Positions 46,201-58,200 of a DNA stretch of 64,000 bases are shown one piece after another. Every line of letters begins with the position of its first letter. The stretch's first letter is position 1. The notes below the pieces were generated by a model that saw only the letters and a list, made by a program, of their open reading frames with translations, had not been told where the DNA came from and did not search any database. The position numbers and the translations under genes were made by a program. The DNA is from Wolfiporia cocos (lineage: Eukaryota > Basidiomycota > Agaricomycetes > Polyporales > Phaeolaceae), in NCBI GenBank assembly GCA_029448655.1, contig JACCLO010000068.1, forward strand, positions 1 to 64,000. The letters run 5' to 3'.

Positions 46201-47624
46201 GTCGAAATGTCGAACCCTGCCTTGCAAGAGAAAGCTCACCCATTGTCAGGTTCTACCAACATTGCTAAGGCGCGTGTACCGTGACACTTTCTACGCCATA
46301 CGCTAATACTAAAACAGTCCACAAGCAAAAAGAGAAAGATTGCGCCATGGGCCAACCTCACTTCTGAAGCCCCTCACAGATCTGCGACTGTAGACAACAG
46401 TACGAGCGGAGTTCCTGGTGTTCACCATGAAGAAACCATACAGCCTACACTGAATACTTTGGGATGCACATCTCTGTCCAAGAAGTCTATGTCATCATCC
46501 GCATCTGAAAGCCTCTTGACGGGATCTGGTAATGTTCATACAGGGCCTCTGCCTGAGGAGCCAGCCACCGCTGAAGATTCTATGTCAGACATCTCCGAAG
46601 TTGCCAACAAGGCGATACATGCGACCATAGCAGATTCCATGCTCGGAACGAATACCACACCAAGATCCGATCGTATACATTCTCCTGCTCCTCTCGTCAT
46701 TCCCTCTCCGGAAAAGCTTGAGCAAACTGATTTTGAGTTGACGGAGGTAACATCTACCCCAATTGGCAAGGTTGTTGAGGTCGATGATTGTGCAGGAGAC
46801 TCTGTCTCCACGAGAAAGACCCATCCTAGACATTCCGTTACCTTCGCGCCAGTCGTGGAAGAATGCGAACCGTTGCCGGAGTTGAACTTTGAGATTGGTT
46901 CTCGGAGTCAGCCCACATCGCTGAGCCCATACAAGCGAGAGAGGGCTACTGGTAAACTTATCCATAGATACAACGGCGCACTTCTGACTTTTGTTGTTAG
47001 TGTCACTGGGACTGCTGCTGCAGGATATTGAACACGAGCCTTTCATAGGGCGACGTGAACGTGGCTCATTCCGGAAAACAAATATAACGGGTGCTGGGAA
47101 CCGCTCGCGGTGCAAGGAAGCCACTGCAAATGTCCAAGACATCGAAGATGTTCTGCGGGAGTTGCATCAGGTGCCGTAGAAGCTGCTAAGGATATTGCGG
47201 TATGCTGAGTATGTGCTCGACCCTCGCAGGCTATTTTCGGCAAGATCACGGATCGCTTTGACAGCGTACGTGAAGAAGTGCACATTGATCGGAGTGCAAT
47301 CCTCCGGGAGGCAGCGCAGGATCCTATGCACATGCGTGCGGATAGGTGTGTGCTGACTGCCCATACATACTTCGCATTCTTGCGGACCTGCTGATCCCTG
47401 TGAACGGCCACTGCAGTGTCGCCCACTTCAACCGCCTTATCGACCTCGAGGCCGAATATGCGTCCTCTGGGCGTGCTGTCATTGACAGTTTGGAAGAGTT
47501 GCTTCGCGCAAATGAAGGGATATGCTGCAAAATAGAAGAGACGATAAAGAGCATCGATCGTACAACACTCGTTGGAAGGATGCCGGTGGTCCTAGTGGAA
47601 ATTCCCGCGAGCCTGAGACAGTGA
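43240..47624 (+). CDS. Long multi-exon gene, candidate Red1/SYCP2-type meiotic axis protein
   Basis: Starts at ATG 43240 (MSASDSPFKLLQQTISKSRA), all-helical for several exons (ALEAAAAIFYKVYHEKVLPT). A beta-rich part follows at 44.6-45.0 kb (YESLTISYTSIHKIDILRER, GPVVTFTLTSGDLDRFANAL), like a PH-type domain ending in a helix. A long basic, Ser-rich disordered part spans 45.1-46.9 kb (SKNVRREAFGASDEELCDP, KAYKRKRDSTECSEDG). The end (47.2-47.6 kb) is coiled-coil-like: FDSVREEVHIDRSAILREAA, HFNRLIDLEAEYASSGRAV; stop at 47622-47624. Helical N-domain, PH-like domain, disordered middle and C-terminal coiled coil is the Red1/SYCP2 layout. This is inference from architecture plus the nearby MSH4; sequence identity was not tested. 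Introns near 43362 (GTAAGG) and 46.13 kb are visible. Confidence 0.45.
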
Positions 47625-48875
47625 AAGGAATACAACCATGTTATAGTAGAGAACGCGGTGAGTTCGCTCGATATCACAAACGCTCTAGTACAAATCATTG
47701 CATGTTGATCATCACATGCAGCTGTAGCATGAAACAGGAAACAAGACACAGCTGTATACAAGCGATCGGTCCACGCACGCCTCAGAAGGGATAGTGTTAG
47801 TTTACATGACCATTGCAAGCGGAAGGTGATATGTGCAATGCATGTAACTCTCACCTAACTACCGTCATCCGGCATTCGATACTCAAATAACTTGTTGTTC
47901 TAACAATGGTATGCCAATAACCCCGTGCAAAACCACCTAGCATTCCAACGCAGCATGAGGAAGCTAAAGTATTCGCCGTGACACCTCGCTACCCAGCTTC
48001 CTTTGTTCATACCGTCTCGATACAGAGCACCTTGTGTTATGCATCCATCGGGCTCATCTCGACCACTGTTGGGGCGCGGCCACTCCTCGCCGGTGTGGCA
48101 CCCTTCTCTTCCCATCCCGCGCGCCACACTATCTTCCATTTTCCACACTCTCGTTGAATGGTTACTTCTTCCATCATTGCCGAACACGCTCTCTGACACC
48201 CGTAACATAAGTTTATATCCAATGACGGCGACAGCCTGAGACATTGTTTCACGGCATTGCGGCGGGTCTCTTGGCACGGAAAGATTAGGTTTACTTCTCA
48301 ATAAAATCGGCTATGAGCACAGCTGTGCACGCATCAAAGCACGCATTGGTGAGCCGATTTGCTATCGACCTCCGCCATTATGTGGGCTGGAACTGCATCA
48401 GAATGGTGCCTGTGCGCAGCACACATGAAAGCGTGAAGGGGACTTGCTAGGTGCACCATTCACGAAGGGTTCACGAGCCTAGACGATCATTGCGAGATGA
48501 ACGGGCGTGGTGTCTCACTGTGCCTTGCGAACAAGTGCCTCGCTAGTGCAGATGCATTTGGGTGACGGGGATCGCGAGATGAACGGACTTCTCACTCTGA
48601 GTGCGAGTGAGAGTCGACTTCGTGATCGCGTACTAGCTTGCCGTGAATTGGAAGGGATTAATATGGATCGTAAACGCCCAGCGCCACCGATGCCGCGAGT
48701 CGGCACACTGGTTTGTCAGCATGGGACCCTGGACACCATGCATATATGGTCACCGGAGCACTGGTTGCCGTCCAGTGCAGCGTGGTGACTCTTGCTTACT
48801 GATAGGTAGACTCGCATCTCTCCTATTGACTGCCACCACCACAGCCCTCCCCCTCCCAAGCCCAAGCACGGTGTC
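47625..48875. other. 1.25 kb without a recognised gene
   Basis: ORFs on both strands overlap without motifs. Probably the promoter side of the next + strand gene. Confidence 0.4.
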
Positions 48876-49750
48876 ATGTCATCGGGTTTGAAACGTCCCA
48901 GTGACACCCCATCATCACCACGCAAGAAGCCGCGTCCTCAATACAAAACTCTAAAGAGCTTAGTCGAGGAGGCAGCCAAAAAGGTCAACCGCTTGATTGA
49001 ACATGTAAAAAAAGAGATATTGCCGCTTCTGCAGGAGGAGGGTCTTGGTACAGTTGGTGCTAAGCTCGCTATGAGTATTATGGGACTTGTGGTCAGTGCA
49101 GCTTCTGCTCCTGGAGAGAAGGAGTTGGGTGAAATGCAGTACTTGGAAGTACATATCAACATCCCAGATGATTACCCAGATATGGCAAGTAGGCTTGCTA
49201 TCTATTCCTGACGTCCCTAGTCCCAAGCTGACATGCACTCAAAAGAGTTACAACTGAATGATTTGAATACACAATATGCGAACCTTGCCTTTTATTTCAG
49301 GGTACTGCTCAACTCCCTCCCTGCACCATCAGAATTTGCCAAGACGGACGTGTGGGCAGACGTACAAAGAACCCGCGCAGCCATCTTATGTATGCGTCCC
49401 GTTGAAAAGAGCGGTGTGCCGATATGCACGCTCCACGATGTCTTTCGTCTTTTCCGAATTCGACTTGGCACAGACCTTTCTTCAGCCACCGATGACCCTA
49501 TCGCGGTTGCCTCCATCCGTGCTGCCGCCTTATTGTGCAACGAGATGGGAAACCCGTTCGACGATGAGAACGCACGCACAGCGAAATTTAACGAATGTGT
49601 TCAAGGACTGCTCCCTAACTTTAGGCTCAACCACAAATTTTTTCCCAAACTCGACCGTGCCGTATGCAAACCGGATGCAACGTTGTTCATGGACGAGGAG
49701 GAGATCTTCCCAGTTTGCCTGCGTGAGGACAAGCGTGAGGCGGGCGAAAC

Positions 49751-50449
49751 TGACACAGACTAGACTGTGGGACTCACACTATAACCTTATAGACGACTTG
49801 AAGATGTTGCAGAAGGTTGGTGAGGAGGCTAGTGGGCGCAAGCAGAGATGGTATGTAACTGTGCGAATGCAGAGAACAAATCTAAGGCTTATCCGCAGTG
49901 ATAGCCCTACTTATATACATGTTTTGTTTGGTTACCGGTAAGGGAGCCAAACATGAAGGTGGTCTGTGCGCAGACATAACTAATATGGTTTAGTCGTAAA
50001 CTACCATAGACCATGTGCGCCGGTAATGGCCGCACCAGTAAGATCGTTTGTTTGGACCGTAGGTCCATGTTGTGGAAGTGGCTGTAGCTACGTTAGTAAG
50101 CCATGCATGTGATTATTATATTCCGGGATCGGGATATGAGTAATCGTAAGGTCATTGGCATGTGATAACGAGCGGGCCGCTTATCCAATTGTACTGACAT
50201 AGCCCGGTATCGGGATATGAGTAAGGCGCGTGACACCGGAGGTTAGTCCGCTGAGTCATTGACGCGTACAAGCGTGTTATGTACGTGTTGTTATGACAAG
50301 TGGACGTATACCGCGTTGTGTACGTGTTGTTTGGTTGCGTGTACGTGTAGACGGGCGCTTAGCAGCGTAAATGTCTACAAGGTTGTAGAAATACCAGATA
50401 AATAGGTAAAAATACGGGAAAAATAGTGGCATGTCCCAAATCTGTGACA
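49751..50449 (-). mobile_element. Solo LTR (699 bp) in the nuclease-kinase gene
   Basis: TGACACAG...TCTGTGACA with exact TSD GAAAC (49746-49750 and 50450-50454). The sense end folds as CACAG-TCTAGT-CTGTG. Same superfamily as the LARD LTR. Confidence 0.93.
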
Positions 50450-50912
50450 GAAACTGGCTATGACGTCTACATGCAAGTGGCGCACGACTACTCGATTGTG
50501 GTCAAAACTCTTCGATGTGCATGAAGGCGGGTGCACCAATGTTTCTCCCATGCTTGTTGGGTATGTACTTTGAACCAAACATACATGTTCTTGGGCGCCC
50601 TTATGATTATCACACAGGACCCCATCTGTCCATGCAGGGCGGTTTTTATGATGGAGAGGATTACATAGTGGAACCACTAAGTGCAATGTATTGTATGCTA
50701 CCAGACGTCACCAAAGAGCGACAGAATCAGCTCGCACGGTTGCTGTATGCGCTCGCTAAAGGAGTAGAGGAGCTGAAGGAGTACGTTGCCCAACACAATA
50801 ATGCCACTGTGGGATCAGGTTAATGTCGTCCTACAGGCTGGCTTCATCAACCGCTGAACCACCCTCATTCCCTTGTGGCACCCCTCAAATCTACTCATCC
50901 TGCACGCTGTAT

Positions 50913-50943
50913 GCCGACACCGCTGCCGACACCGCTGCCGACA
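50913..50943. repeat. 12-bp tandem repeat in the kinase ORF
   Basis: Two full and one partial GCCGACACCGCT units, coding Ala-Asp-Thr-Ala repeats in the linker before the kinase-like domain. Confidence 0.8.
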
Positions 50944-51542
50944 AACCAAGCACTGGGACCCTCACATTCAAGAAGCCTCTTGTCGTCGATCTCAACAACC
51001 GAGTGCTGTTCACAGCAACGTTGTCGACGACCTCTGCACGGGAGAAGTTGCCGGAGCAGACACCTGTGGTTGTCAAGCTTGTCAGCGGTTCCTATGGCGA
51101 AGACATACATCGACTTCTGGCGAAGGAAGGCCTCGTGCCTACCCTCCATGGGTGTGTCTGCTTGGAAGGTGCTCCTGTTGCCTACATCATGGACCACTTG
51201 GATGGGGATTGGAAGCGCTTACACGACCTCTTACGTGATTTAACCCCTCTGTGCCGTAAGGCTATACGGGAATCATTGGAGAATGTTCTGAAATTGCTCA
51301 AGAAAAAGGGCTTCGTACACGGCGACCTTAGGTCGAGCAATATCATGGCGCGGATCGTTGACGAAGAAAAAGCGGAGATCAAGGTTGTCGACTTTGATTG
51401 GGCGGGCAAAGCCAGTCAGGTATTCTACCCTGCGATGCGCAACGAGTCCATCGGTTGGCCTGGTCGGCCCTGTGGTCCAATTGAAGCTGAGGATGACCGC
51501 GAACTGCTTGATTCGTGGTGGCCACGAGAAACCCATGTCTGA

Positions 51543-52139
51543 TCGTTGTTTCAAAGAATGCTTCACTCCTCCTTCTCTCGCTACATTTGTATGTAGTTTC
51601 CATTCTCGATGTGACTATACCAGCAATGCATACAACCAAAAATACTACGGCTGATCATGGTTTCGGTGATTTGCAAGCGATGCATTGTTGCGCGCTGGAC
51701 ACCATGCAGACAGTCTGAAGTCGCATACGGAGGCATCAGATCAGCCACAGCCCAGTTAAATTAAATCCAGACACTGGCGGTGGTCCGTGCTTTCCTTTTT
51801 TTGCATTAGACATGTATGACTCCCTTGCACCTGTTTTGAATTATGTACCTTTGTCGTGATTATATGGGCAGCAACACTTGCAGATGTTCGATGGTGCAAC
51901 AAGCTGCAAGGCCAGATTGTAATATTGCACATTGAAATCTGACGCTGTGTGCTGCATCGAAAGGCGGTATACACCGGCTTGAGATCCGAGCAGTCATATG
52001 ATTGCAACTTGTGTATCACGATGCAAATACAATCTCGAGCAATATGCCACAGTGGTCAGCGGTATGGATTGCATGACCCCAGCTCACATGTCTCTAAGCA
52101 TGGTTTTAACGGGTCACCACAGGTTGATGATTCCTCATA
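51543..52139. other. No gene seen
   Basis: Sequence downstream of the kinase-like stop; no motif found on either strand. Confidence 0.35.
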
Positions 52140-52380
52140 TATTGTATGGATATGTTGGCTCTCTGACAATGTCGAGAACGATTTGCATGTGGCTTCGCTC
52201 ATTCTGCGGTCCATTCTTAATATACTTGGCTGTTGCAGATATGGTGACGTGGAAAATGGACGTCTCCCCCAGGTCCTCGCCGTACAGCATCTTAGCCAAA
52301 GCATAGTGGGGGATATTGTGCTTCTCGAGGTAGGCATTGATCTTGATGTAGTGAACGATTTCATTGATGCATTTGGTCTA
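52140..52380 (-). pseudogene. Unidentified protein fragment
   Basis: The - strand has about 75 open codons with protein-like composition: INEIVHYIKINAYLEKHNIP, YALAKMLYGEDLGETSIFHV, ISATAKYIKNGPQNER. Stops bound both ends. Not recognised; possibly an exon (AG before the first codon) or a relic. The + strand ORF at 51949-52431 is likely its shadow. Confidence 0.35.
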
Positions 52381-52801
52381 TATCACGTGCTGGTGTGGAC
52401 CCAATACAATTCTCCAGCCGTAATGCAATAACCATTGCACCAAAAGGGCACAATGCCAACTCTGTTGGCATCGGTGGGTCTCAGTACTTAAGCTATTATG
52501 GCACATGGTCGTGACATGCTCATGACAGTCTAGCAATACTGCTCCTTGATAATGATGCGTTTGACTTGGTCCGCACCCGTCCGCTCGGCCGACACATCCG
52601 TCGCACCAGAGTCCTCAACGGCCATGGAAGAGCTGTCAGCGTCATCTCCGCGTGCTTGCCCATGCAGTGTGAGACTCAACGTATAGTTGCATGCAGACCC
52701 TTTCCTCTTGCACCACGATGAGGGAGGAGTACTGTTAGAATCCCCCTGAGTCAGGTGCCAATTCTCAGGCAGCAGACACCAGTAGATCAGCAGCCCCTCC
52801 C

Positions 52802-53508
52802 TGTTACGGGTCGAACACCCGTTCGTATATTCGAGTCGCGAATATAGATCGTTCTTCTGCACGTGGGCGTATAGCCGTATGCAAGGCAAATGCTCGTTAG
52901 ATGCCTTCAAGTCCTAGGTGAAGTTCCTAGGAGATCGTATAATATCCAATACGCGTTAGAGGATATAATCTGTTCAGGTGCGAGTCGAATAGAATATAAG
53001 ACTCGCCTAAGTCCGAGAAGTCAGTGTGCACTTCGAGGACTTAGTCGTTTGGTTGCTCGAGTGAGAAATACTGAGCGTAGTTTCCTACGTTTGAGAACAA
53101 GTATAAGACTTCTTGTTTATACAACAAGGTCGAGCTGAAGAGCCTTGACAATAAGTACATGAGCTTTTATACTACGCTGGGTTTTAGGGGTCAAGTCCAT
53201 CCCAGATGCCACCGCTACTATCTACGCTATAGTATCAAACGTTTGATAAGTATGTAGTGATGTATCCGAAACGATAGATAGGGATGATGGTGGTTGAACA
53301 CCATCTATAAGCTAATAAACGATGAAGGTGAAACGGTGGCAGAGTTGGATCTGCCAAAGGTGAAACGCGCCCTACATGCTAATACAACTGGGGATGCGCC
53401 CAGTAGAGTCACGAGTAGCCAGGGGGTTGGTTGCGCAACAAGTCCCTGTATCGTATTCGCCCGGTGGTGAGTTCTGTCGATATTCGAAAAATTAAAATAA
53501 CCGTAACA
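52802..53508 (-). repeat. Gypsy B 3' LTR
   Basis: 707 bp direct repeat of 60541-61247. TATAAAAG on the sense strand (complement about 53165) lies about 35 nt before AGCTCGACCTT (complement 53126-53136). Confidence 0.95.
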
Positions 53509-53664
53509 TCAGCCCCTCCCTAGGCATTCGTCGGCCTCGACGAATTTTCCAAGTTCCTCTCTTCAGAGTGCCTCGGCGTCCTGTTCATTGTAGATGTCGC
53601 CGTTCCCGCTGAGGGACGGGGTCGTAGGAGTTCGCCATACGAAGTGTTGGCGGCATTCATTCTG

Positions 53665-55266
53665 TCAATGACCTGGTTGATTGAGCCCACAAGCTCTGCA
53701 AATATAGTCGGGGCAGTCGAGGATCCAGTGGCTAGCGGATCCGCACTGCCGACAGGGTTGTTCAGGCGAGGGCCTTGCTGGTACCCGTAGGAAAAGGGAT
53801 ATCTCTGAGATATTCGTTGTGTCGGTATCTCCAGTGGTGAGCGGCGCGGTGGAGGTTCCGTTGCGCCCATGTGGGTAAGGAGGCGGTGTCTCGTTCGTGC
53901 TCCCTCGCACCTCGCTCGAACTCCTCGCGGGTAATGCTCTGCACCGATGGAGATCGTCGAATAGGCGGCGTGCTATTCGCTCTTCGCTGTCGTTCTGGGG
54001 TAGCCCTAGGGCTCGTCGGGCGTGCAGGTGGTTCACGTCTCCCGTTGCCTCCCATACCAGGAATACGTGGCGTCGGGTCTCTAACTCCTGTTCGGCGGGC
54101 TCTCTGAGTCTTGGTAGGCAGTGGAAATAATACTCTATCGCCCTCCATAAAATCAAACGGCCTTGCAACTCGGCGTCGTTCGTCGGGGGTGAAAAAGCAG
54201 GCGGGTCGTGGTGTGTATTCGGGTCGACCGGGAGTAACGTGCTCGCGATCCTCGAAGTCGTTGAGCGCGTGTCGTAGTCGGGCCGTCGTGGTGGCGGCCA
54301 ATCTGTCGATAAGTCTGTTGGTGAGTAATTCGAGTCCCTCTCTCTGCGCTCTGATCTGCCCCTCCATTCGGACAAGGTCCTCGGTGATGTTCTGGTACGA
54401 GCTGTAGACGTGTGTGAGGTCCTGCGCGATGTCGAAGAGGGCCGACCAGCCATCGGCTCGGCCAGCAAAAGGTCCCTCGGCCCTGTACCAGAGGAGGGCG
54501 TGTCTACTCTGCAGATGCTGGGGGGAGTACCTTCTTGGTGGCGTACCTCGCGGTCGGCCTTCTCGACGATCTGCATCGCCGGGGGTCGTGGTTCGGCGGG
54601 GGAGCTGGTGGCGAGTCGTCGACATACTATTACTGTCCTGTTTTCGAGTGTCGGGGTTGTCCTGACTCTCGTCCTGTGGTAGTCTTTTATCAGCTCCTTG
54701 GAGTGCTCCAAGTTCGCCTCGTCTTCCCATGAATTGTCGGCTGTGGCATAGCCTTTCCACTTGACGAAGTATTGATGCTTCTTTCCTTTCCATCTGTCAG
54801 CCAAGATGGCTTCGACTTCGTATTCCTCCTGTCCCTTGATGATATCAGGTGGCGGCCGTAGGTAATTGGGTCCGTGCACCCTTGTTTCTTTGAATGGTTT
54901 TAGTAAGGCAGCATGGAATACCGGATGAATTTTCCAGTTCGCCGGTAACTGCAGCCGGTATGTCGTGGGTCCCATCTTTTCTGTGATGGTGAAGGGTCCT
55001 TCCCTTTTTGGTGCTAGCTTGTTAGATTCGTAGGGGATGGTTAGGTTCTTTGCGTCGAGCCAAACCTTGTCTCCTTTCTCGAGCTTCGGTAATTCTCGGA
55101 GGAAACGTCCCGCCATTCTTTTCTGAGCTAGTTCGTGCGCGATGAATGCCATCTTTCGCGCCTCTTTGATCTTTTTGATCCTGTCAACTGCTGCCAGGAC
55201 GTTTCCTACCCTGTCGTAGTCTGGGAATCCCCTTGGAATATAACCCAAGATTATTTCAAGGGGCGC
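53665..55266 (-). pseudogene. Gypsy B pol 3' part: integrase end, chromodomain, C-terminal extension
   Basis: Same frame as pol after the TGA: APLEIILGYIPRGFPDYD, the GPFTITEKMGPTTYRLQLP fold and a chromodomain (YEVEAILADRWKGKKHQY, VKWKGYATADNSWEDE). The extension ends with two Cys knuckle-like groups (CRQCGSASHWILDC and CRACGLNQPGH). Its middle overlaps an open frame on the same strand (53762-54793), and the more typical protein seems to alternate between them, so indels are likely. Confidence 0.8.
53762..54793 (-). CDS. Overlapping ORF in the gypsy B 3' region
   Basis: 343 open codons in a second - frame. The part 54.45-54.1 kb reads DIAQDLTHVYSSYQNITEDL, RMEGQIRAQREGLELLTNRL and FFTPDERRRVARPFDFMEGD: regular, helical and protein-like, as in extra ORFs seen downstream of pol in some fungal gypsy elements. 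It lacks its own clear start, and its last part looks less natural than the other frame. It may be the main part of a third ORF now split by frameshifts. Confidence 0.45.
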   Translation of the reverse strand: MERKEASILRQVERLCHSRQFMGRRGELGALQGADKRLPQDESQDNPDTRKQDSNSMSTTRHQLPRRTTTPGDADRREGRPRGTPPRRYSPQHLQSRHALLWYRAEGPFAGRADGWSALFDIAQDLTHVYSSYQNITEDLVRMEGQIRAQREGLELLTNRLIDRLAATTTARLRHALNDFEDREHVTPGRPEYTPRPACFFTPDERRRVARPFDFMEGDRVLFPLPTKTQRARRTGVRDPTPRIPGMGGNGRREPPARPTSPRATPERQRRANSTPPIRRSPSVQSITREEFERGAREHERDTASLPTWAQRNLHRAAHHWRYRHNEYLRDIPFPTGTSKALA

Positions 55267-55269
55267 AGG

Positions 55270-58200
55270 TCAGTTTTCGGTTCGCTTGGTGTTGTGCGCA
55301 AATTCGACGTCGGGTAGTCGTTGTACCCATTGGAAAGGGTCGTTCATGCAATAGATACGAAGGTACACTTCGATTTGTTGATTCATCCTTTCCGTTTGTC
55401 CGTCGGTCTGTGGATGGTACGCCGTACTCATCGCAGATTCCGTTCCCTGCAGCTTGCATAATTCCTTGAACAGTTTCGATGCGAACTGTGGTCCCCTGTC
55501 TGAAATGATCTTTCGGGGAATGCCGTATTGTGAGTATATCTTTCGATGGAATATTTCTGCGGCCCCTTCGCTCGTGATTGTTTTGTCGCATGGGGTGAGA
55601 GAGATGGCCTTGGATAGGCCATGGTCGACAATCACCATCATGGAGTCATATTTTCCGACTCTTGGCAGGTCGGTGACAAAATCGACCGAGCACTGTGAGA
55701 AGGGAAGGGCGTCCTCCCGTGTCGGTATTGGCTGTAAAGGGGGTTTTAGCGGGTTCCTATCAGGTTTCATCTGTTGACAGATTGCACAGCCTCGGACGTA
55801 TTCCGGTATCATTGTTCCCATGTCAGGCCACCAAAAGTGGGTCTTAACCTGTACTGTTGTACCCCAGATCCCAGGGTGTCCGGCCGGGATCGTGTCGTGG
55901 TATTTTGAAATGACGTCCCGTCGAAGGCCCTCATCTTTTGGCACGTACATCCTGCCCCTGTAGAGCAGTATCCCATCCGTTTGTTGCCATTCATCTGCGG
56001 TGGTTCTTGCGGGGAATTCGTCTGTGCCCCCTAGAGCACGGATCGCCTGTTCCGCAGATTCATCTCGATCGTTGGCGTTCTTGATTCGATCGATGATCGG
56101 GATCTGGATTGCGTGGACGACGAGTTCATTTGGAATCATGGTGATTCCCTCGTTGTCTTCGTTGCTTTCGTCTAGGTGATACAACCTGGACAATGTGTCG
56201 GCCATGACTAGTTTCCTCCCGGGGATGTGTTGTAATTTCAGGTCGAATTGCGAGAGGAATAGATGCCATCTCGCTTGTCGCCGATTTAGGCGCTGTGCGC
56301 TTCTCCAGTACGTCAGGTTCTGATGATCGCTTCGGATCAAGATCCGATGCGGTGCTCCTTCTAACAGGTGCCGCCATTCTTCTAGTGCTCGGACTATTCC
56401 GAGTAGTTCGCGATCATAGATTTCGTAGTTCCGTTCTGTGGATGTCAGGGATTGTGAGAGATATCCCACTGGCCGTTCACGCCCCGTTTCATCTGTCTGT
56501 TTTAGCACTGCCCCTGTGGCAAACTGAGATGCGTCTGTTTCGAGGATGAATGGTTTCTCCTTGTCTGGCGTTCCTAGTGCGGGCGCCGTTGTGAATGCCT
56601 GCTTCATGAAGTCGAACGCCTTTTGTTCTTTATCCGTCCACTGGAATCCTGTCCCTGTGACCGTTTTCGTGAGATCCACCAGGGGTCGGGCGTGCGTTGA
56701 GTAGTGATCGATAAATTTCCGATAGAAGTTTGCAAATCCTAGGAAGGATCTGACTTCCTTGAGATTTCGGGGAGTCGGCCACTCTTTAATCCTATTGAGT
56801 TTCGCTGGGTCCATCTGGATGTTTCCTGGGGTGATGACTAGTCCTAGAAATTCGACTCTGTCGACACCGAAGGCGCATTTCTCGGGTTTCACAAAGAGAT
56901 GGTTATCCACCAATCTCTGAAGGATTCGCCGTTCCCGTTCCTTGTGTGTTTTCTCGTCTTCTGAGAAAATGAGGATATCGTCCATGTAAACAAGCACCCA
57001 TCCTTCGAAGATTTCTTCTTTCAGGATTTCGTTCATCATTGCCTGAAAGGTCCCGGGTGCATTGCACAATCCGAAAAACATAACCGTGGGTTCGTACAAC
57101 CTTCGGTTTGTTTTGAAGGCCGCTTTCCATTCGTCTCCTTTCTTGATTCGCACGTTGTTGTACCCCGCTCTAAGGTCCATTTTCGTGAAAATCTTTGCTC
57201 CTTTTAGCTTTTCCAGGAGCTCCGAGATTAATGGCAAGGGATAGACGTTCTTTATCGTTCCTTCGTTCAGATATCGATAATCTTGACAGGGTCGTAGGCC
57301 GCTGTCTTTCTTTGGGACGAAGAAGAATGGTGACGCCATCGGGGATTTTGAAGGGACTATGAATCCCTTGGCCAGGTTTTCTTTTAGGAATTCGTCCAGC
57401 GCCTGTTGCTCTTTAGGCAACAGTGCATAGACTTTGCAGTCCTTCGGCACGAAATCGGGTTTTAATTCGATTGCGTGGTCCCATGGTCTCGACGGGGGGA
57501 ACGCCGCTGCGGACTCCTTACTGAACACCTTGGTAAAGTCTAGTAGGTGTTTCGGGACCATTTCCTCAATTGTTCGTTCTGGTTCAGGGGTTTTCTGTGC
57601 GAATTCTTGGGACTTCGTCAGCGCTTTCCTGACAGCATTGATGATTTGTATCTTTGTTCGGAACTTCTTTCGTGTTTCCCCTTTCTCTCCTATGATCCTA
57701 GGGTTATCTTTTGCAAAGCGTCGGATCGCTTCGTACTCCTCAGGAGTATAGAGCCGCTGTGCTGTTTCTTCTGGCTGGTCCGTAGATCCAAATCCTTTCT
57801 CCCCTCGTTCTGTTTCATCTAGGTCCTCGACCTCCAAAATGTCGGGGGTTAGGTGTCGTTCGAAAATTATCTGGGCTATTCGCATGCCCGGGATAATTCT
57901 ATGTGCTTTGTCTGAATAGTTGAAGACGATGGCTCCGACGTCTCCTCGGTAGTCCGAGTCTATGATTCCGGCCTGTACTACCAGTCCGTGTCTGAGGGTG
58001 TTGCCTGATCGTCCGGCCAACCTTCCATACGATCCCTTCGGGATCTTCATTTTTACTCCTGTGGAGACGAGTTTCCATCCTCCGGCGGGAATCTCGGTTT
58101 CTTCTGCAGCGTAAAGGTCATACCCTGCGGCTTCTTGGGTTCCCCTTGTCGGAATTTTCCCTTCTGGAGCAACTACCATTTCCACCGTATCCATTTGGAT

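Larger units (their letters stand above)
48876..51542 (+). pseudogene. PD-(D/E)XK nuclease-like plus protein-kinase-like gene, split by a solo LTR
   Basis: ATG at 48876 (MSSGLKRPSDTPSSPRKKPR, a basic nuclear-signal-like start). Exon 1 ends at 49184; a GC-AG intron (49185-49247) keeps phase 0. Exon 2 reads NTQYANLAFYFRVLLNSLPA and ends with PDATLF...LREDKRE, where Asp and E-D-K fit a PD-(D/E)XK nuclease core. The solo LTR 49751-50449 cuts right after it; the frame continues on the far side. The C-terminal half (50823-51542) is kinase-like: VVKLVSGS (Lys), HGDLRSSNIM (catalytic loop) and VVDFDWAGK (DFD, not DFG). Frame changes near 50515 and 50820 add to the damage. Nuclease-kinase fusions occur among Crinkler-type (CRN/CR) effector-like proteins in fungi and oomycetes; the role here is unknown. 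Confidence 0.6.

Noticed and set aside
51949..52431. 160-codon + strand ORF as a gene
   Set aside because: The complementary strand (52380-52140) has more protein-like composition; this ORF is probably its shadow.
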